From the NCBI GenBank assembly GCA_002841605.1, contig PHAF01000082.1:1-8552 (forward strand): a stretch of DNA of 8,552 bases, read 5' to 3'. Every line of letters begins with the position of its first letter. Position 1 is the stretch's first letter. The notes under the pieces were generated by a model. It saw only the letters and a list, made by a program, of their open reading frames with translations. It did no database searches and was not told the DNA's origin. Positions 1-7,121 of the stretch are shown here, in pieces. The position numbers and the translations under genes were made by a program. The stretch comes from Firmicutes bacterium HGW-Firmicutes-10. Lineage in GTDB: Bacteria; Bacillota_I; Bacilli_A; Erysipelotrichales; Erysipelotrichaceae.

Positions 1-1866
1 ATTCCGGTTGTTTCCTTGAAGATTGCTGATCAAAACAAATTTTTCGAGTTGACCGAAAGGGTTTCGAAAATGGGTGCCGGGAAAAATCTGATCGTAACCT
101 GGCTTGACTTTGAAGAAGGCGATTCTTATGAAGCGGAGCGACTCAAAGAAGCCACGGGCCAGCAAAAGTACATTTCCGCTGCTACCGTTTCAGCAGGAAT
201 CAGAGGAGATGCGATCATCAAAGGCAGTTTCTCTGATGCTGAAGCACGAGAACTTGCCGATTTGATCAATTCCGGTTCTTTACCAGTCAAAATGGCAGAA
301 CTTTATTCCAATGTTGTGAGTGCCGAATTTGGTATCGCTGCTTTTAATCAAACGTTGATTGCCGGTTTTGTCGGTATATTCCTTGTTATGGCAGCGATGA
401 TCCTAGTCTACAAACTACCGGGAATCGTGGCGGCCATCATGCTGTTTTTGTACGTATTTGTCGTTATGTTTATTTACAATTCGATGGGTGGCGTGTTTAC
501 CTTGCCAGGTATCGCAGCATTGGTATTGGGGGTCGGTATGACCGTTGATGCCAACATCATCACCTTTGAACGTATCAAAGATGAACTGTATTTGGGCAGG
601 ACGTTGGAAAAAGCTTATGTCGAAGGCCATCAGCTGGCTTTCTGGACGATTTTTGATTCACAGTTTACGACCTTTATTGCCGCATTGATCATGTATATCA
701 TGGGTACCGGTGCCGTCAAGGGATTTGCGACCATGTTGATGGTCACCGTATTTGTAACCGTAATGCTCAATGTTTATTTTACGAAGTTCTTGTTGGGTCT
801 GCTGGTCCGTTCCAAATACTTTAACAATAAAAAGGGATTGTTTGGCGTAAAACCGTCGAATATTCCGGATGTGACCAAAGGTGAAAATCAGAAGTATTTC
901 GGTCCTTTCACAAACATCGATTTTATCAAGGAGTCCAAAAAATTCCTTCTTGGCAGTGCAGCGATTTTGATTCTGGGATTATCGATGTTTACGATCAATT
1001 CCTTCCGTGGTGTGGATGGCTTTAATTTAGGCATCGACTTCTCGAGTGGAACCAAAATCACCATGCAATCGGATATCCCGCTGACTTTGGAAGAAATCCG
1101 TGTTGATTTCGCCAAATTCGGTTATGACAGTGTTTCTGTTCAGTTTGCCGGAGATGATATTGCTTATGTCACGACCCGTGAAACGGAAACAACGGAAAAC
1201 CTTCGTGCATTAAAAGTTTTCATTGAAGAAAAATACGGCCATGAAGCCAATGATGTCGTCGTAACGCCGGTTGTCGGTCGCGAGCTCGTCATCAATGCCT
1301 TGACGTTATCGCTGTTGGCGTGGATCTTGATGATGGTGTATATCACATTGCGCTTTGAATGGGATTATGCGCTGGGTACGATTGTAGCCTTATTGCATGA
1401 TATATTCATCGTTCTGGGTGTATTCGCTATCTTTAGAATCGAAGTCAATACCGAACTGGTTGCTGTTATACTGGCTATCATCGGTTACTCGGTGGATGAC
1501 TCCATCGTAGTGTTTGATCGTATTCGTGATACCGTAAAACATTGGCCGAAACCGCATATTTCGAGAGCGGACTACCGCCTAATCGTCAATTCATCGCTTC
1601 AAGTAACCTTGTGGCGTTCGCTGTTCAATACCTTTACCACGATTTTACCGGTATTTGCACTGATCTCGATCGGATCACCGGAAATCTTTGAGTTTAACTT
1701 TGCCATGTTGATCGGTTTGTTTGCCGGAGCTTATTCGTCGATTTTCGTAGCCGTTCAGTTGTGGTACTATATCCGTATCAATAAAAAACCGCAATCGCAA
1801 AAATCCAAGAAACCTCGCAAAAAAGAAGCTTTGGATGAAATGACGATTATTGGTATCAATGATTAA
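1..1866 (+). CDS. secDF: SecDF protein-export membrane protein, 5' truncated by the window edge
   Basis: This is the accessory part of the Sec translocon, which uses the proton gradient to help pull secreted proteins across the membrane. The frame is open from base 1, so the start lies outside; 621 residues are visible and the first membrane segment plus part of the P1 domain are missing (my estimate is 120-150 residues, given about 740 for the B. subtilis fusion). Visible residues 1 to about 115 are the end of the SecD P1 region. Hydrophobic segments follow from about residue 118, with the SecD motif VDAN at 182-185 leading into IITFERI. The SecF half starts with a membrane segment near 314, then GIDFSSGT (344-351), VVGREL (424-429) and VDDSIVVFDRIRD from 498. 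The two acidic membrane motifs are the ones tied to proton movement in this family. The C-terminus is a lysine-rich cytosolic tail. SecD and SecF are one chain here, as in Bacillus. Identification is very secure. Confidence 0.97.
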   Translation: MPVVSLKIADQNKFFELTERVSKMGAGKNLIVTWLDFEEGDSYEAERLKEATGQQKYISAATVSAGIRGDAIIKGSFSDAEARELADLINSGSLPVKMAELYSNVVSAEFGIAAFNQTLIAGFVGIFLVMAAMILVYKLPGIVAAIMLFLYVFVVMFIYNSMGGVFTLPGIAALVLGVGMTVDANIITFERIKDELYLGRTLEKAYVEGHQLAFWTIFDSQFTTFIAALIMYIMGTGAVKGFATMLMVTVFVTVMLNVYFTKFLLGLLVRSKYFNNKKGLFGVKPSNIPDVTKGENQKYFGPFTNIDFIKESKKFLLGSAAILILGLSMFTINSFRGVDGFNLGIDFSSGTKITMQSDIPLTLEEIRVDFAKFGYDSVSVQFAGDDIAYVTTRETETTENLRALKVFIEEKYGHEANDVVVTPVVGRELVINALTLSLLAWILMMVYITLRFEWDYALGTIVALLHDIFIVLGVFAIFRIEVNTELVAVILAIIGYSVDDSIVVFDRIRDTVKHWPKPHISRADYRLIVNSSLQVTLWRSLFNTFTTILPVFALISIGSPEIFEFNFAMLIGLFAGAYSSIFVAVQLWYYIRINKKPQSQKSKKPRKKEALDEMTIIGIND

Positions 1867-1884
1867 AGGGCTTTGCCCTTTTTT
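1865..1884 (+). terminator. Short intrinsic terminator or attenuator between secDF and recJ
   Basis: AAAGGGC (1865-1871) pairs with GCCCTTT (1875-1881) across a TTT loop, and T runs on to 1884. The hairpin overlaps the secDF stop codon. With only four G/C pairs and a six-T run shared with the stem, it is probably weak. The recJ start is only 18 bases further on, so some read-through would be needed if recJ is expressed from upstream. Confidence 0.6.
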
Positions 1885-1889
1885 CGCTT

Positions 1890-1897
1890 AAGGAGGG
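1890..1897 (+). promoter_or_regulatory. Ribosome binding site that fixes the recJ start
   Basis: AAGGAGGG lies five bases before the ATG at 1903, an ideal Shine-Dalgarno distance. The longer reading frame opening at TTG 1873 would start inside the terminator hairpin and would encode this site as part of the protein, so 1903 is the better start. Confidence 0.85.
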
Positions 1898-1902
1898 TCA
1901 TC

Positions 1903-3516
1903 ATGTACGCTATAAAAGACAATATCGAGTTTGATGAGCGGTTATTTGAGCATTTTTCGTCCGAGTATACCCGTTTGATGTTATCGTCGAAGAACTTGAC
2001 GGACGAGCAAATCGAGCAGCTGGTTTATGGGCGGCTACAGATTGAGGACAGTGAGGTCATCAACGAGGCGGCCAATCTTTTCAATGTTGCGAAGCGTGAA
2101 AACCGCAAAGTCATGATTTGCGGAGATTACGATGCCGATGGCATATGTTCAACGGCCATGATGGTCGACCTGTGTCAACGACTGGGTTTTGTGACCGGAT
2201 ACTATATTCCGGATCGATTAAAAGAAGGATACGGAACCAAAGAATCAACGATTGAAGCAGCTCTTGAAAAAGGGTACGATTTCTTCATACTGGTCGATAA
2301 CGGTGTTTCCACTGTTGAAGTTAACAAGAAGATCATGGAATCGAAATCAAAACTTTTGATCATCGATCATCATGTCATCAGCGAACTTGTTACGGCAGAT
2401 GTGCTGCTACATCCGGATGTTCTTCCTGAAGCCTATCAGAGCATGTGTACATCCGGACTGGTTTATTTACTGTGTCTTGCCTTGGGAATGGAAAATGACA
2501 AAATGATTCAATTGGCAGCAGTTGCGACGATCGGTGATATGATGCCGCTATGGAACTACAATCGTCAATTAATCATCGATGGGCTTAAATCACTGAATCA
2601 CTCACCCTTGCTGCAGTTTGCTGCTTTGCTTGATAAAAATGTAAACGAATACGATGAAGGGCTGATCGCCTTTCAGATTGTTCCAAAGTTGAATGTGGTT
2701 GGACGACTTTCAGATCGGGCAAATGTCAATCAGGTCGTAAAATACATGCTCAGCGATCAGAAGGAGGAAATCCTTGCAGTTGCTGAAATCATTAAGCAAC
2801 TGAACTTGACGCGACGTCAATTGAGTGCAAAGATGTATGATTTATCCAAGTCGCAGATTACGGATGAAAAACTGCTGATCATCACTCATCCGCAGTTTCA
2901 TGAAGGTTTGGTCGGCATCACGGCGGGTCAGATCAGCAAAGAAACCGGTAAGCCCACCATCGTGTTGGCTCAGAAAGAAAACAGTTATAAGGGCAGCGGT
3001 CGCAGTAATTCGATCAATCTGCATAAACTGTTAAGCGAAGCACATGAGCATCTGCTGCATTTTGGCGGACATGCCCAGGCAGCGGGTGTAGAAATCAGCA
3101 ACCGGCAGTTTGATGAGTTCAGCCGCTTTATGGTCGCAGGCGTCAATGATCTGATGGAACACTTGGATGATGATGTGGTTGAAGTACTTCGCATAGAACC
3201 TGAGATTCTTACTTTAAGTTCCATTGATGAATTTGAGAGGTGTTCACCTTTTGGTCAGGGTTTTGAGCGACCGCTGGTGTTTCTGAAAAATGTCACAGTC
3301 AAACGTCCGATGCATAACGCTAACCGAAATTTCAGCAAGTGGCTGATTTCGGTTGGAAATCAGGAAGCTGAGGTCGTACTTTTCAGTAATACCGATGATT
3401 CCATTCGGAATGCGGATTCGCTGGATGTCATTGCGACTGTGACGATTTCGTCGTTTATGGGCAGACGCAAGATTTCTTTGATGGCTCAAAAGGTAGCGAA
3501 AAGTCATGGAAATTAA
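1903..3516 (+). CDS. recJ: Single-stranded-DNA-specific 5'-3' exonuclease RecJ, compact form
   Basis: RecJ degrades single-stranded DNA from 5' ends in recombination, mismatch and base-excision repair. The 537-residue protein has the DHH-family metal-binding motifs in order: GDYDADG (74-80), DNGVST (from 132) and DHH (155-157). A family-typical VVGRLSDRA segment follows. The DHHA1 domain carries GRSNSINLHKLL and the GGHAQAAG motif (GGH at 388-390). The last 100 or so residues, starting near PFGQGFERPLVF, resemble the OB-fold DNA-binding domain. All expected catalytic Asp and His residues are present. The length is close to E. coli RecJ (577) and well below B. subtilis RecJ (786, from memory), so the extra C-terminal domain of the Bacillus form is absent. 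The gene sits between secDF and apt as in Bacillus. A pApase/NrnA-type DHH protein is unlikely, since those are much shorter. Confidence 0.95.
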   Translation: MYAIKDNIEFDERLFEHFSSEYTRLMLSSKNLTDEQIEQLVYGRLQIEDSEVINEAANLFNVAKRENRKVMICGDYDADGICSTAMMVDLCQRLGFVTGYYIPDRLKEGYGTKESTIEAALEKGYDFFILVDNGVSTVEVNKKIMESKSKLLIIDHHVISELVTADVLLHPDVLPEAYQSMCTSGLVYLLCLALGMENDKMIQLAAVATIGDMMPLWNYNRQLIIDGLKSLNHSPLLQFAALLDKNVNEYDEGLIAFQIVPKLNVVGRLSDRANVNQVVKYMLSDQKEEILAVAEIIKQLNLTRRQLSAKMYDLSKSQITDEKLLIITHPQFHEGLVGITAGQISKETGKPTIVLAQKENSYKGSGRSNSINLHKLLSEAHEHLLHFGGHAQAAGVEISNRQFDEFSRFMVAGVNDLMEHLDDDVVEVLRIEPEILTLSSIDEFERCSPFGQGFERPLVFLKNVTVKRPMHNANRNFSKWLISVGNQEAEVVLFSNTDDSIRNADSLDVIATVTISSFMGRRKISLMAQKVAKSHGN

Positions 3517-3534
3517 TCAGAATTTTGCTATAAT
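3507..3534 (+). promoter_or_regulatory. Extended -10 promoter for apt, overlapping the recJ stop
   Basis: A perfect TATAAT at 3529-3534 is preceded by TGC, giving an extended -10 (TGNTATAAT). The best -35 candidate is TGGAAA at 3507-3512 with a 16-base spacer, only a partial match, as is common with extended -10 promoters. The recJ stop codon (3514-3516) lies in the spacer. Predicted transcription begins near 3541, leaving a leader of under 20 bases that contains just the ribosome binding site AAGGGAGG (3544-3551). Confidence 0.7.
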
Positions 3535-3558
3535 GTACATGTTAAGGGAGGCATATCC

Positions 3559-4074
3559 ATGAATTTAAAAGATTACGTTGCTGAAATACAAGATTTTCCG
3601 ATTCCGGGCATCCTGTTTCGGGATATCACGCCGTTGATGGGTGATGGCGAAGCATTTCATGAAGCATCACAACGCATCATCGATTTCGCCAATTCGGTCG
3701 GTACCGAAGTTGTTGTAGGACCAGAGTCCCGTGGGTTTATTTTTGGCTGTCCGGTCGCTTATGCGATGAAAATCGGTTTCGTGCCGGTGCGCAAACCGGG
3801 TAAGTTGCCGCGTGAAACCGTCAGTTATAAATACGATTTAGAATATGGCAGCAATGAATTGCATGTTCACAGTGATGCGATCAAACCCGGTCAGAAAGTG
3901 CTGATCGTGGATGACTTGCTGGCTACCGGCGGAACCGTCGAAGCTACGATCGAGCTGATTCGCCGTTTGGGTGGAGATGTCGTCGGCTGTGCATTTTTAA
4001 TCGAACTTACTTCATTGGAAGGACGTAAGAAACTCAAAGATGTCGAAATATTTACATTGATGTCGTATGAATAA
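3559..4074 (+). CDS. apt: Adenine phosphoribosyltransferase
   Basis: Apt converts adenine and PRPP to AMP and pyrophosphate in cytosolic purine salvage. The 171-residue length is typical. The N-terminus has DFPIPGILFRDITPL, the family's adenine-pocket segment. GPESRGFIFG and VRKPGKLPRE follow, matching the conserved core and flexible loop. The PRPP-binding signature VDDLLATGGT spans residues 117-126 with both acidic residues intact. The start is supported by AAGGGAGG seven bases upstream of the ATG. The gene has its own promoter and is closed by a strong terminator, so it can act as a single-gene unit, while its place next to relA is conserved in Bacillota. Xanthine or hypoxanthine phosphoribosyltransferases share the PRPP motif but not the N-terminal segment, so the call is firm. 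Confidence 0.97.
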   Translation: MNLKDYVAEIQDFPIPGILFRDITPLMGDGEAFHEASQRIIDFANSVGTEVVVGPESRGFIFGCPVAYAMKIGFVPVRKPGKLPRETVSYKYDLEYGSNELHVHSDAIKPGQKVLIVDDLLATGGTVEATIELIRRLGGDVVGCAFLIELTSLEGRKKLKDVEIFTLMSYE

Positions 4075-4076
4075 AC

Positions 4077-4103
4077 AATCGAAGAGAATTCTCTTCGATT
4101 TTT
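4077..4103 (+). terminator. Intrinsic terminator after apt
   Basis: AATCGAAGAG (4077-4086) pairs perfectly with CTCTTCGATT (4091-4100) around an AATT loop, followed by TTT; counting TT of the stem, the T run is five. The whole element is a perfect palindrome from 4077 to 4100. It begins two bases after the apt stop, and the relA ribosome binding site starts about 16 bases beyond its end. Confidence 0.8.
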
Positions 4104-4132
4104 AAAAAAAGCAGTCAGAAAGGAGGAGGACC

Positions 4133-6334
4133 ATGGCAACTCAAACAAAACAAATCACTGTTGATATCCTGATGGAGACCGTCAAGGAATACATCAACCA
4201 TCCGCAGAATCTTGAACTAGTCGAAAAAGCAATTGCTTATGCGACCGAAAAACATGCCGGTCAAATGCGTAAAAGCGGCGAGCCTTATATCAATCATTTG
4301 CTTAATGTCGCACACATTCTGGCAACGTTGCGTGTCGGTCCTTCGACGATCGCTGCCGGATTATTGCATGATGTATGTGAAGACTGCGGAGTATCCAAGG
4401 AAGAACTGACGAAAGCGTTTGATGCGGAAATCGCAACAATCGTTGAGAGCGTCACAAAAATCGGCAACATTAAGTTTACCGATGAAAAAGAATACTTGGC
4501 AGTCAATCACCGTAAGATTTTCATTGCGATGGCCAAGGATATCCGGGTCATTTTGGTCAAACTGGTCGACCGCTTGCACAACATGCGGACCCTTCAGTAT
4601 CAGCCGGAAGAAAAACAACGGAAAATATCCGCTGAAACATTGGATGTATATGCGCCGATCGCTCATCGTTTGGGTATCAGTGAAATTAAAAACGAACTGG
4701 AAGATTTGAGTTTTTACTATCTTTACAGAGAACAATACTATGAAGTCGCACGTCTTGTGGAAGTACGCAAGGCCGAGCGTGACAATCAGGTTAATCGCAT
4801 GATTCAGGAAATCTCTGAGATGCTCAGCGAGCATAATATCACTCATCGTATTTTCGGCCGTTCAAAACATCTTTATTCCATTTACAAAAAAATGACGACC
4901 AAGCAAAAGCGGTTTGATGAAATTCTGGATTTGCTTGCCATTCGGATCATTTGTGAAGAAGAAGTGAACTGCTATGAGATTTTGGGATATATCCATGCCA
5001 AATACCGTCCGATCCCCGGGCGCTTAAAAGATTATATCGCTATGCCAAAGATGAATATGTATCAATCACTGCATACGACCATCGTAGCGGATGAAGGCAA
5101 TATTTTCGAAGTACAGATCCGTACGGAAAATATGGACTCGATCGCCGAGCGCGGTATCGCGGCTCACTGGCATTACAAAGAGGGCGGCAAATATTCGGCA
5201 GAAAAAGAACAGCGTGAGATTGAAAACAAGCTGTCCTGGTTTAAAGATTTCAGTGCGCTCACGACCGATGTCAATGATGATGCGCAGGAATATATGGAAC
5301 TGCTTCAGAAAGATATTTTCGAGGCCAATGTCTACGTCATGTCGCCAAAGGGACGGGTCATCGATCTTCCCAATGGTTCGACCCCTATTGATTTTGCCTA
5401 TCGTATTCATACCGAAGTCGGACACGCGACCATTGGCGCAATCGTCAACGGCGTTTTAGTACCTATCAATACGAAACTGAAAACCGGTGATGTCGTACAG
5501 ATACGTACGACCAAACAACCCAGCGGACCTTCGGAGGATTGGCTGAAGTTTGTTAAGACATCCCATGCCCGCAATAAAATCAGAGCTTTTTTGCAGAAGA
5601 AAGAACAGGAAGACCGTCAAGACTTTATCAAAAAAGGTCAATCCATGTTTGTTGAGGAACTGAAAAAGCGCAATCTCGATGAGAAAGAAATCGTCGGTTC
5701 CAAGCGCTTGGAATCAGTTTTTAAAGAGTTTAATGTCAAAAACGAAGATGATTTCTATTATGCGATTTCTGTAAAATCTTTGACGCTTCATGCCATCATG
5801 GAAAAACTGACCGATACACGCAAATCACTTTTAGATACGATCAACCTTTCAAAATTGTTCAATAAACCGCCGCAAAAGAAGACGATCAGTAAATCGGGCA
5901 TCCGCATTGCCGGTGTCGAGACGATGATGGTTTCACTGGCCGGATGTTGTACACCGGTGTATGGCGATGAGATCATCGGTTATATCACCAAAGGACAGGG
6001 TGTCAAAGTCCATCGCAAGGATTGCCCCAATATCATCAATGAAACCAAGCGATTGATTCATGTGGAATGGGATTCGGAATTTGAAACCGGTAAATATGAA
6101 GTTCAGCTGTTTATCATGGCCAATGACCGTAATTTTCTTTTGACCGATCTGGTGACCATCGTTTCACAATGCAAAGCAGGGCTGAATGCGGTCAATTCGA
6201 CGGTCAATGATGATAAAGTTACTGCCACTACGACGATGAAAATCGTGGTTGAGGATTTTGATCATCTCAAACTTGTTATCGCTAACCTGCGCAAGGTCAA
6301 TGGCGTCATTGATGTCGACCGTGTGACTCTTTGA
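4133..6334 (+). CDS. relA: Bifunctional (p)ppGpp synthetase/hydrolase Rel
   Basis: Rel makes (p)ppGpp from ATP and GDP/GTP on stalled ribosomes and also hydrolyses it, setting the stringent response. The 733-residue protein has the full long-RSH layout. The N-terminal hydrolase shows HDVCED at 79-84, an upstream SGEPYINH and a downstream VDRLHNMRTL, so its metal-binding residues look intact. The synthetase domain has GRSKHLYSIYKKM, then RLKD at 297-300 (the RxKD form seen in bifunctional enzymes, not the ExDD of E. coli RelA), then YQSLHTT and FEVQIRT. A TGS domain begins near 398 (NVYVMSPKGRVIDLP). A zinc-finger-like region has Cys605-Cys606, His627 and Cys631. An ACT domain fills about 660-733. 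The start follows AGGAGGAGGA with a six-base gap. No promoter fits between the apt terminator and this gene, so its transcription is unexplained here. The name is given as relA by Bacillota custom; rel is equally correct. Confidence 0.97.
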   Translation: MATQTKQITVDILMETVKEYINHPQNLELVEKAIAYATEKHAGQMRKSGEPYINHLLNVAHILATLRVGPSTIAAGLLHDVCEDCGVSKEELTKAFDAEIATIVESVTKIGNIKFTDEKEYLAVNHRKIFIAMAKDIRVILVKLVDRLHNMRTLQYQPEEKQRKISAETLDVYAPIAHRLGISEIKNELEDLSFYYLYREQYYEVARLVEVRKAERDNQVNRMIQEISEMLSEHNITHRIFGRSKHLYSIYKKMTTKQKRFDEILDLLAIRIICEEEVNCYEILGYIHAKYRPIPGRLKDYIAMPKMNMYQSLHTTIVADEGNIFEVQIRTENMDSIAERGIAAHWHYKEGGKYSAEKEQREIENKLSWFKDFSALTTDVNDDAQEYMELLQKDIFEANVYVMSPKGRVIDLPNGSTPIDFAYRIHTEVGHATIGAIVNGVLVPINTKLKTGDVVQIRTTKQPSGPSEDWLKFVKTSHARNKIRAFLQKKEQEDRQDFIKKGQSMFVEELKKRNLDEKEIVGSKRLESVFKEFNVKNEDDFYYAISVKSLTLHAIMEKLTDTRKSLLDTINLSKLFNKPPQKKTISKSGIRIAGVETMMVSLAGCCTPVYGDEIIGYITKGQGVKVHRKDCPNIINETKRLIHVEWDSEFETGKYEVQLFIMANDRNFLLTDLVTIVSQCKAGLNAVNSTVNDDKVTATTTMKIVVEDFDHLKLVIANLRKVNGVIDVDRVTL

Positions 6335-6358
6335 TTTAATATTGTTCTTAAAAGCAAT

Positions 6359-6422
6359 AAAAAAGTGATATAATTTTTATGAGCAAAGTGTTCTCTGCAG
6401 TAAAAATAATATCATTTTTTTT
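6359..6422 (+). terminator. Long AT-rich hairpin plus T8 after relA (likely terminator)
   Basis: Bases 6366-6380 pair with 6400-6414 in 14 of 15 positions: one A-A mismatch (6372/6408) and a final T-G wobble. Outside it, A6 (6359-6364) can pair with the T run (6415-6420) past a bulged G6365. T8 follows the hairpin at 6415-6422. The 19-base loop contains a small GAG/CTC pairing. The shape is that of an intrinsic terminator for relA, though the stem is unusually AT-rich, so efficiency is uncertain. No other terminator is visible after the relA stop. Confidence 0.5.
6366..6374 (+). promoter_or_regulatory. Extended -10 element, candidate promoter for the deaminase gene
   Basis: TGATATAAT gives a perfect TATAAT (6369-6374) with TG one base upstream. 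No good -35 is present at the right distance: TTCTTA at 6345-6350 (18-base spacer) matches poorly. Transcription would begin near 6381, in the loop of the hairpin described above, giving a leader of about 110 bases. Because the region is AT-rich, chance occurrence is possible. Confidence 0.45.
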
Positions 6423-6482
6423 GTTTGAATTCGTAGCGGAATTTGGCTTATAAAGTCACTTGTGGATTGAACCATTCAAATC

Positions 6483-6490
6483 GAGGTGAG
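6483..6490 (+). promoter_or_regulatory. Ribosome binding site for the deaminase gene
   Basis: GAGGTGAG sits just before the ATG at 6494 (five bases after GAGGTG). It selects this ATG over the TTG at 6443, which has no such site upstream and would add 17 residues unlike the family's N-terminus. Confidence 0.75.
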
Positions 6491-6493
6491 TTT

Positions 6494-6958
6494 ATGGATG
6501 AATTCATGAAAATCGCAATAATGGAGGCACAAAAGGGTATACAAAACAGAGATGGCGGCCCTTTTGGTGCAGTCATCGTCAAAGACGGGGTAATCATTGC
6601 CAGAGGGCATAACCGCGTCATTTCTTCCCACGACCCTACCGCACATGCAGAAGTCGTGGTCATACGTGAAGCTTCTGCACTGCTGAAACGCTTTGACTTA
6701 TCGGACTGTGAGCTCTATACCACCTGTGAACCTTGTCCTATGTGCTACTCCGCTGCTCACTGGGCTAAGATTAAAAAACTTTATTTCGGTGCGACCCGGC
6801 AGGATGCAGCAGATATTGGTTTTGATGATGAATATCTCTATGAGGTGTTGGCCAATGAGCGAATCGATGATCAGATGGCACAAGAGCAGATGGGAAGAGA
6901 CAGTTGCTTACAAGTTTTTAAGGCATATGAAAATGATGCTGAAAGAACAGCCTATTGA
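6494..6958 (+). CDS. guaD: Guanine deaminase-like nucleoside/base deaminase (GuaD type)
   Basis: This is a 154-residue zinc-dependent deaminase of the cytidine deaminase superfamily. By resemblance to B. subtilis GuaD it should convert guanine to xanthine and ammonia in the cytosol. The zinc and catalytic site is complete: PTAHAEV with His51 and the proton-shuttling Glu53, and CEPCPMC with Cys81 and Cys84. The early GGPFGAVIVKDG stretch and the FDDEYLYE segment (from 110) follow GuaD more closely than the tRNA adenosine deaminase TadA, and the length and C-terminal Tyr are also GuaD-like. TadA, cytosine deaminase or another purine deaminase remain possible, so substrate is inferred. The gene lies between relA and hisS, where dtd is found in Bacillus. 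It appears to have its own promoter. No clear terminator follows it; a GCTG/CAGC hairpin near its 3' end lacks a T run. Confidence 0.82.
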   Translation: MDEFMKIAIMEAQKGIQNRDGGPFGAVIVKDGVIIARGHNRVISSHDPTAHAEVVVIREASALLKRFDLSDCELYTTCEPCPMCYSAAHWAKIKKLYFGATRQDAADIGFDDEYLYEVLANERIDDQMAQEQMGRDSCLQVFKAYENDAERTAY

Positions 6959-7086
6959 GAAAACGCGAATTTTTTAGTAAAGAGTTGAATTTTGATATTC
7001 AGATTGATCTTCTAAATTTCAGCGTTCTGCAGGTCGAATTTCTAATATTCAGCTTGTTAATCACTTGAACTCGTGAATTTGGATTC
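6959..7086. other. AT-rich intergenic stretch with three GAAT...ATTC dyads
   Basis: No gene is seen on either strand. Three short dyads of one form occur: GAAT-N6-ATTC at 6987-7000, GAAT-N7-ATTC at 7036-7050 and GAAT-N4-ATTC at 7075-7086. The first two extend into a near-repeat (GAATTTTGATATTCAG and GAATTTCTAATATTCAG), and the third abuts the hisS -35 element. They could be degenerate operator sites or merely AT-rich drift. The deaminase stop is not followed by a recognisable terminator here. Confidence 0.35.
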
Positions 7087-7115
7087 TTGAAGTTCGACGT
7101 TCTTTATGATAAAAT
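7087..7115 (+). promoter_or_regulatory. Promoter for the hisS T-box leader
   Basis: TTGAAG (7087-7092) and TAAAAT (7110-7115) are separated by exactly 17 bases, and TGA precedes the -10, making it extended. This is the best two-box promoter in the window. Transcription would begin near 7122, just ahead of the T-box stem I, leaving a leader of about 230 bases. Confidence 0.72.
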
Positions 7116-7121
7116 ACCGCT

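Noticed and set aside
16..18. TTG as the start of secDF
   Set aside because: The frame is open back to base 1 and the preceding codons continue the SecD P1 sequence; the gene simply enters from outside the window.
1831..1859. Possible recJ promoter (TTGGAT, 17 bases, TGG-TATCAA) at the end of secDF
   Set aside because: Spacing is right and the -10 is preceded by TGG, but only three of six -35 bases and four of six -10 bases match; too weak to list.
1873..1875. TTG as the start of recJ
   Set aside because: It lies inside the terminator hairpin, has no ribosome binding site, and would translate through the AAGGAGGG that serves the ATG at 1903.
2761..2767. AAGGAGG inside recJ as an internal translation start
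   Set aside because: It encodes the in-frame Lys-Glu-Glu, and the nearest following start codon is out of frame.
3238..3249. Palindrome AGGTGTTCACCT followed by TTTT inside recJ
   Set aside because: The loop would be only two bases, the T run is short and the site is mid-gene in a conserved motif, so it is probably coincidental.
4361..4846. 161-codon open frame on the minus strand inside relA
   Set aside because: It lies wholly opposite a conserved Rel coding region, has no recognisable domain and is best explained as a shadow of that gene.
6443..6445. TTG as an upstream start of the deaminase
   Set aside because: The added 17 residues do not resemble the family N-terminus, while the ATG at 6494 has a good ribosome binding site.
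6379..6453. 24-codon leader peptide beginning MSKVFSAVK ahead of the deaminase gene
   Set aside because: It has no ribosome binding site, starts within the hairpin arm at or before the predicted transcription start, and shows no attenuator-type codon run.
6375..6493. Purine riboswitch in the deaminase leader
   Set aside because: None of the conserved purine riboswitch joining or loop sequences are present, despite the fitting gene function.
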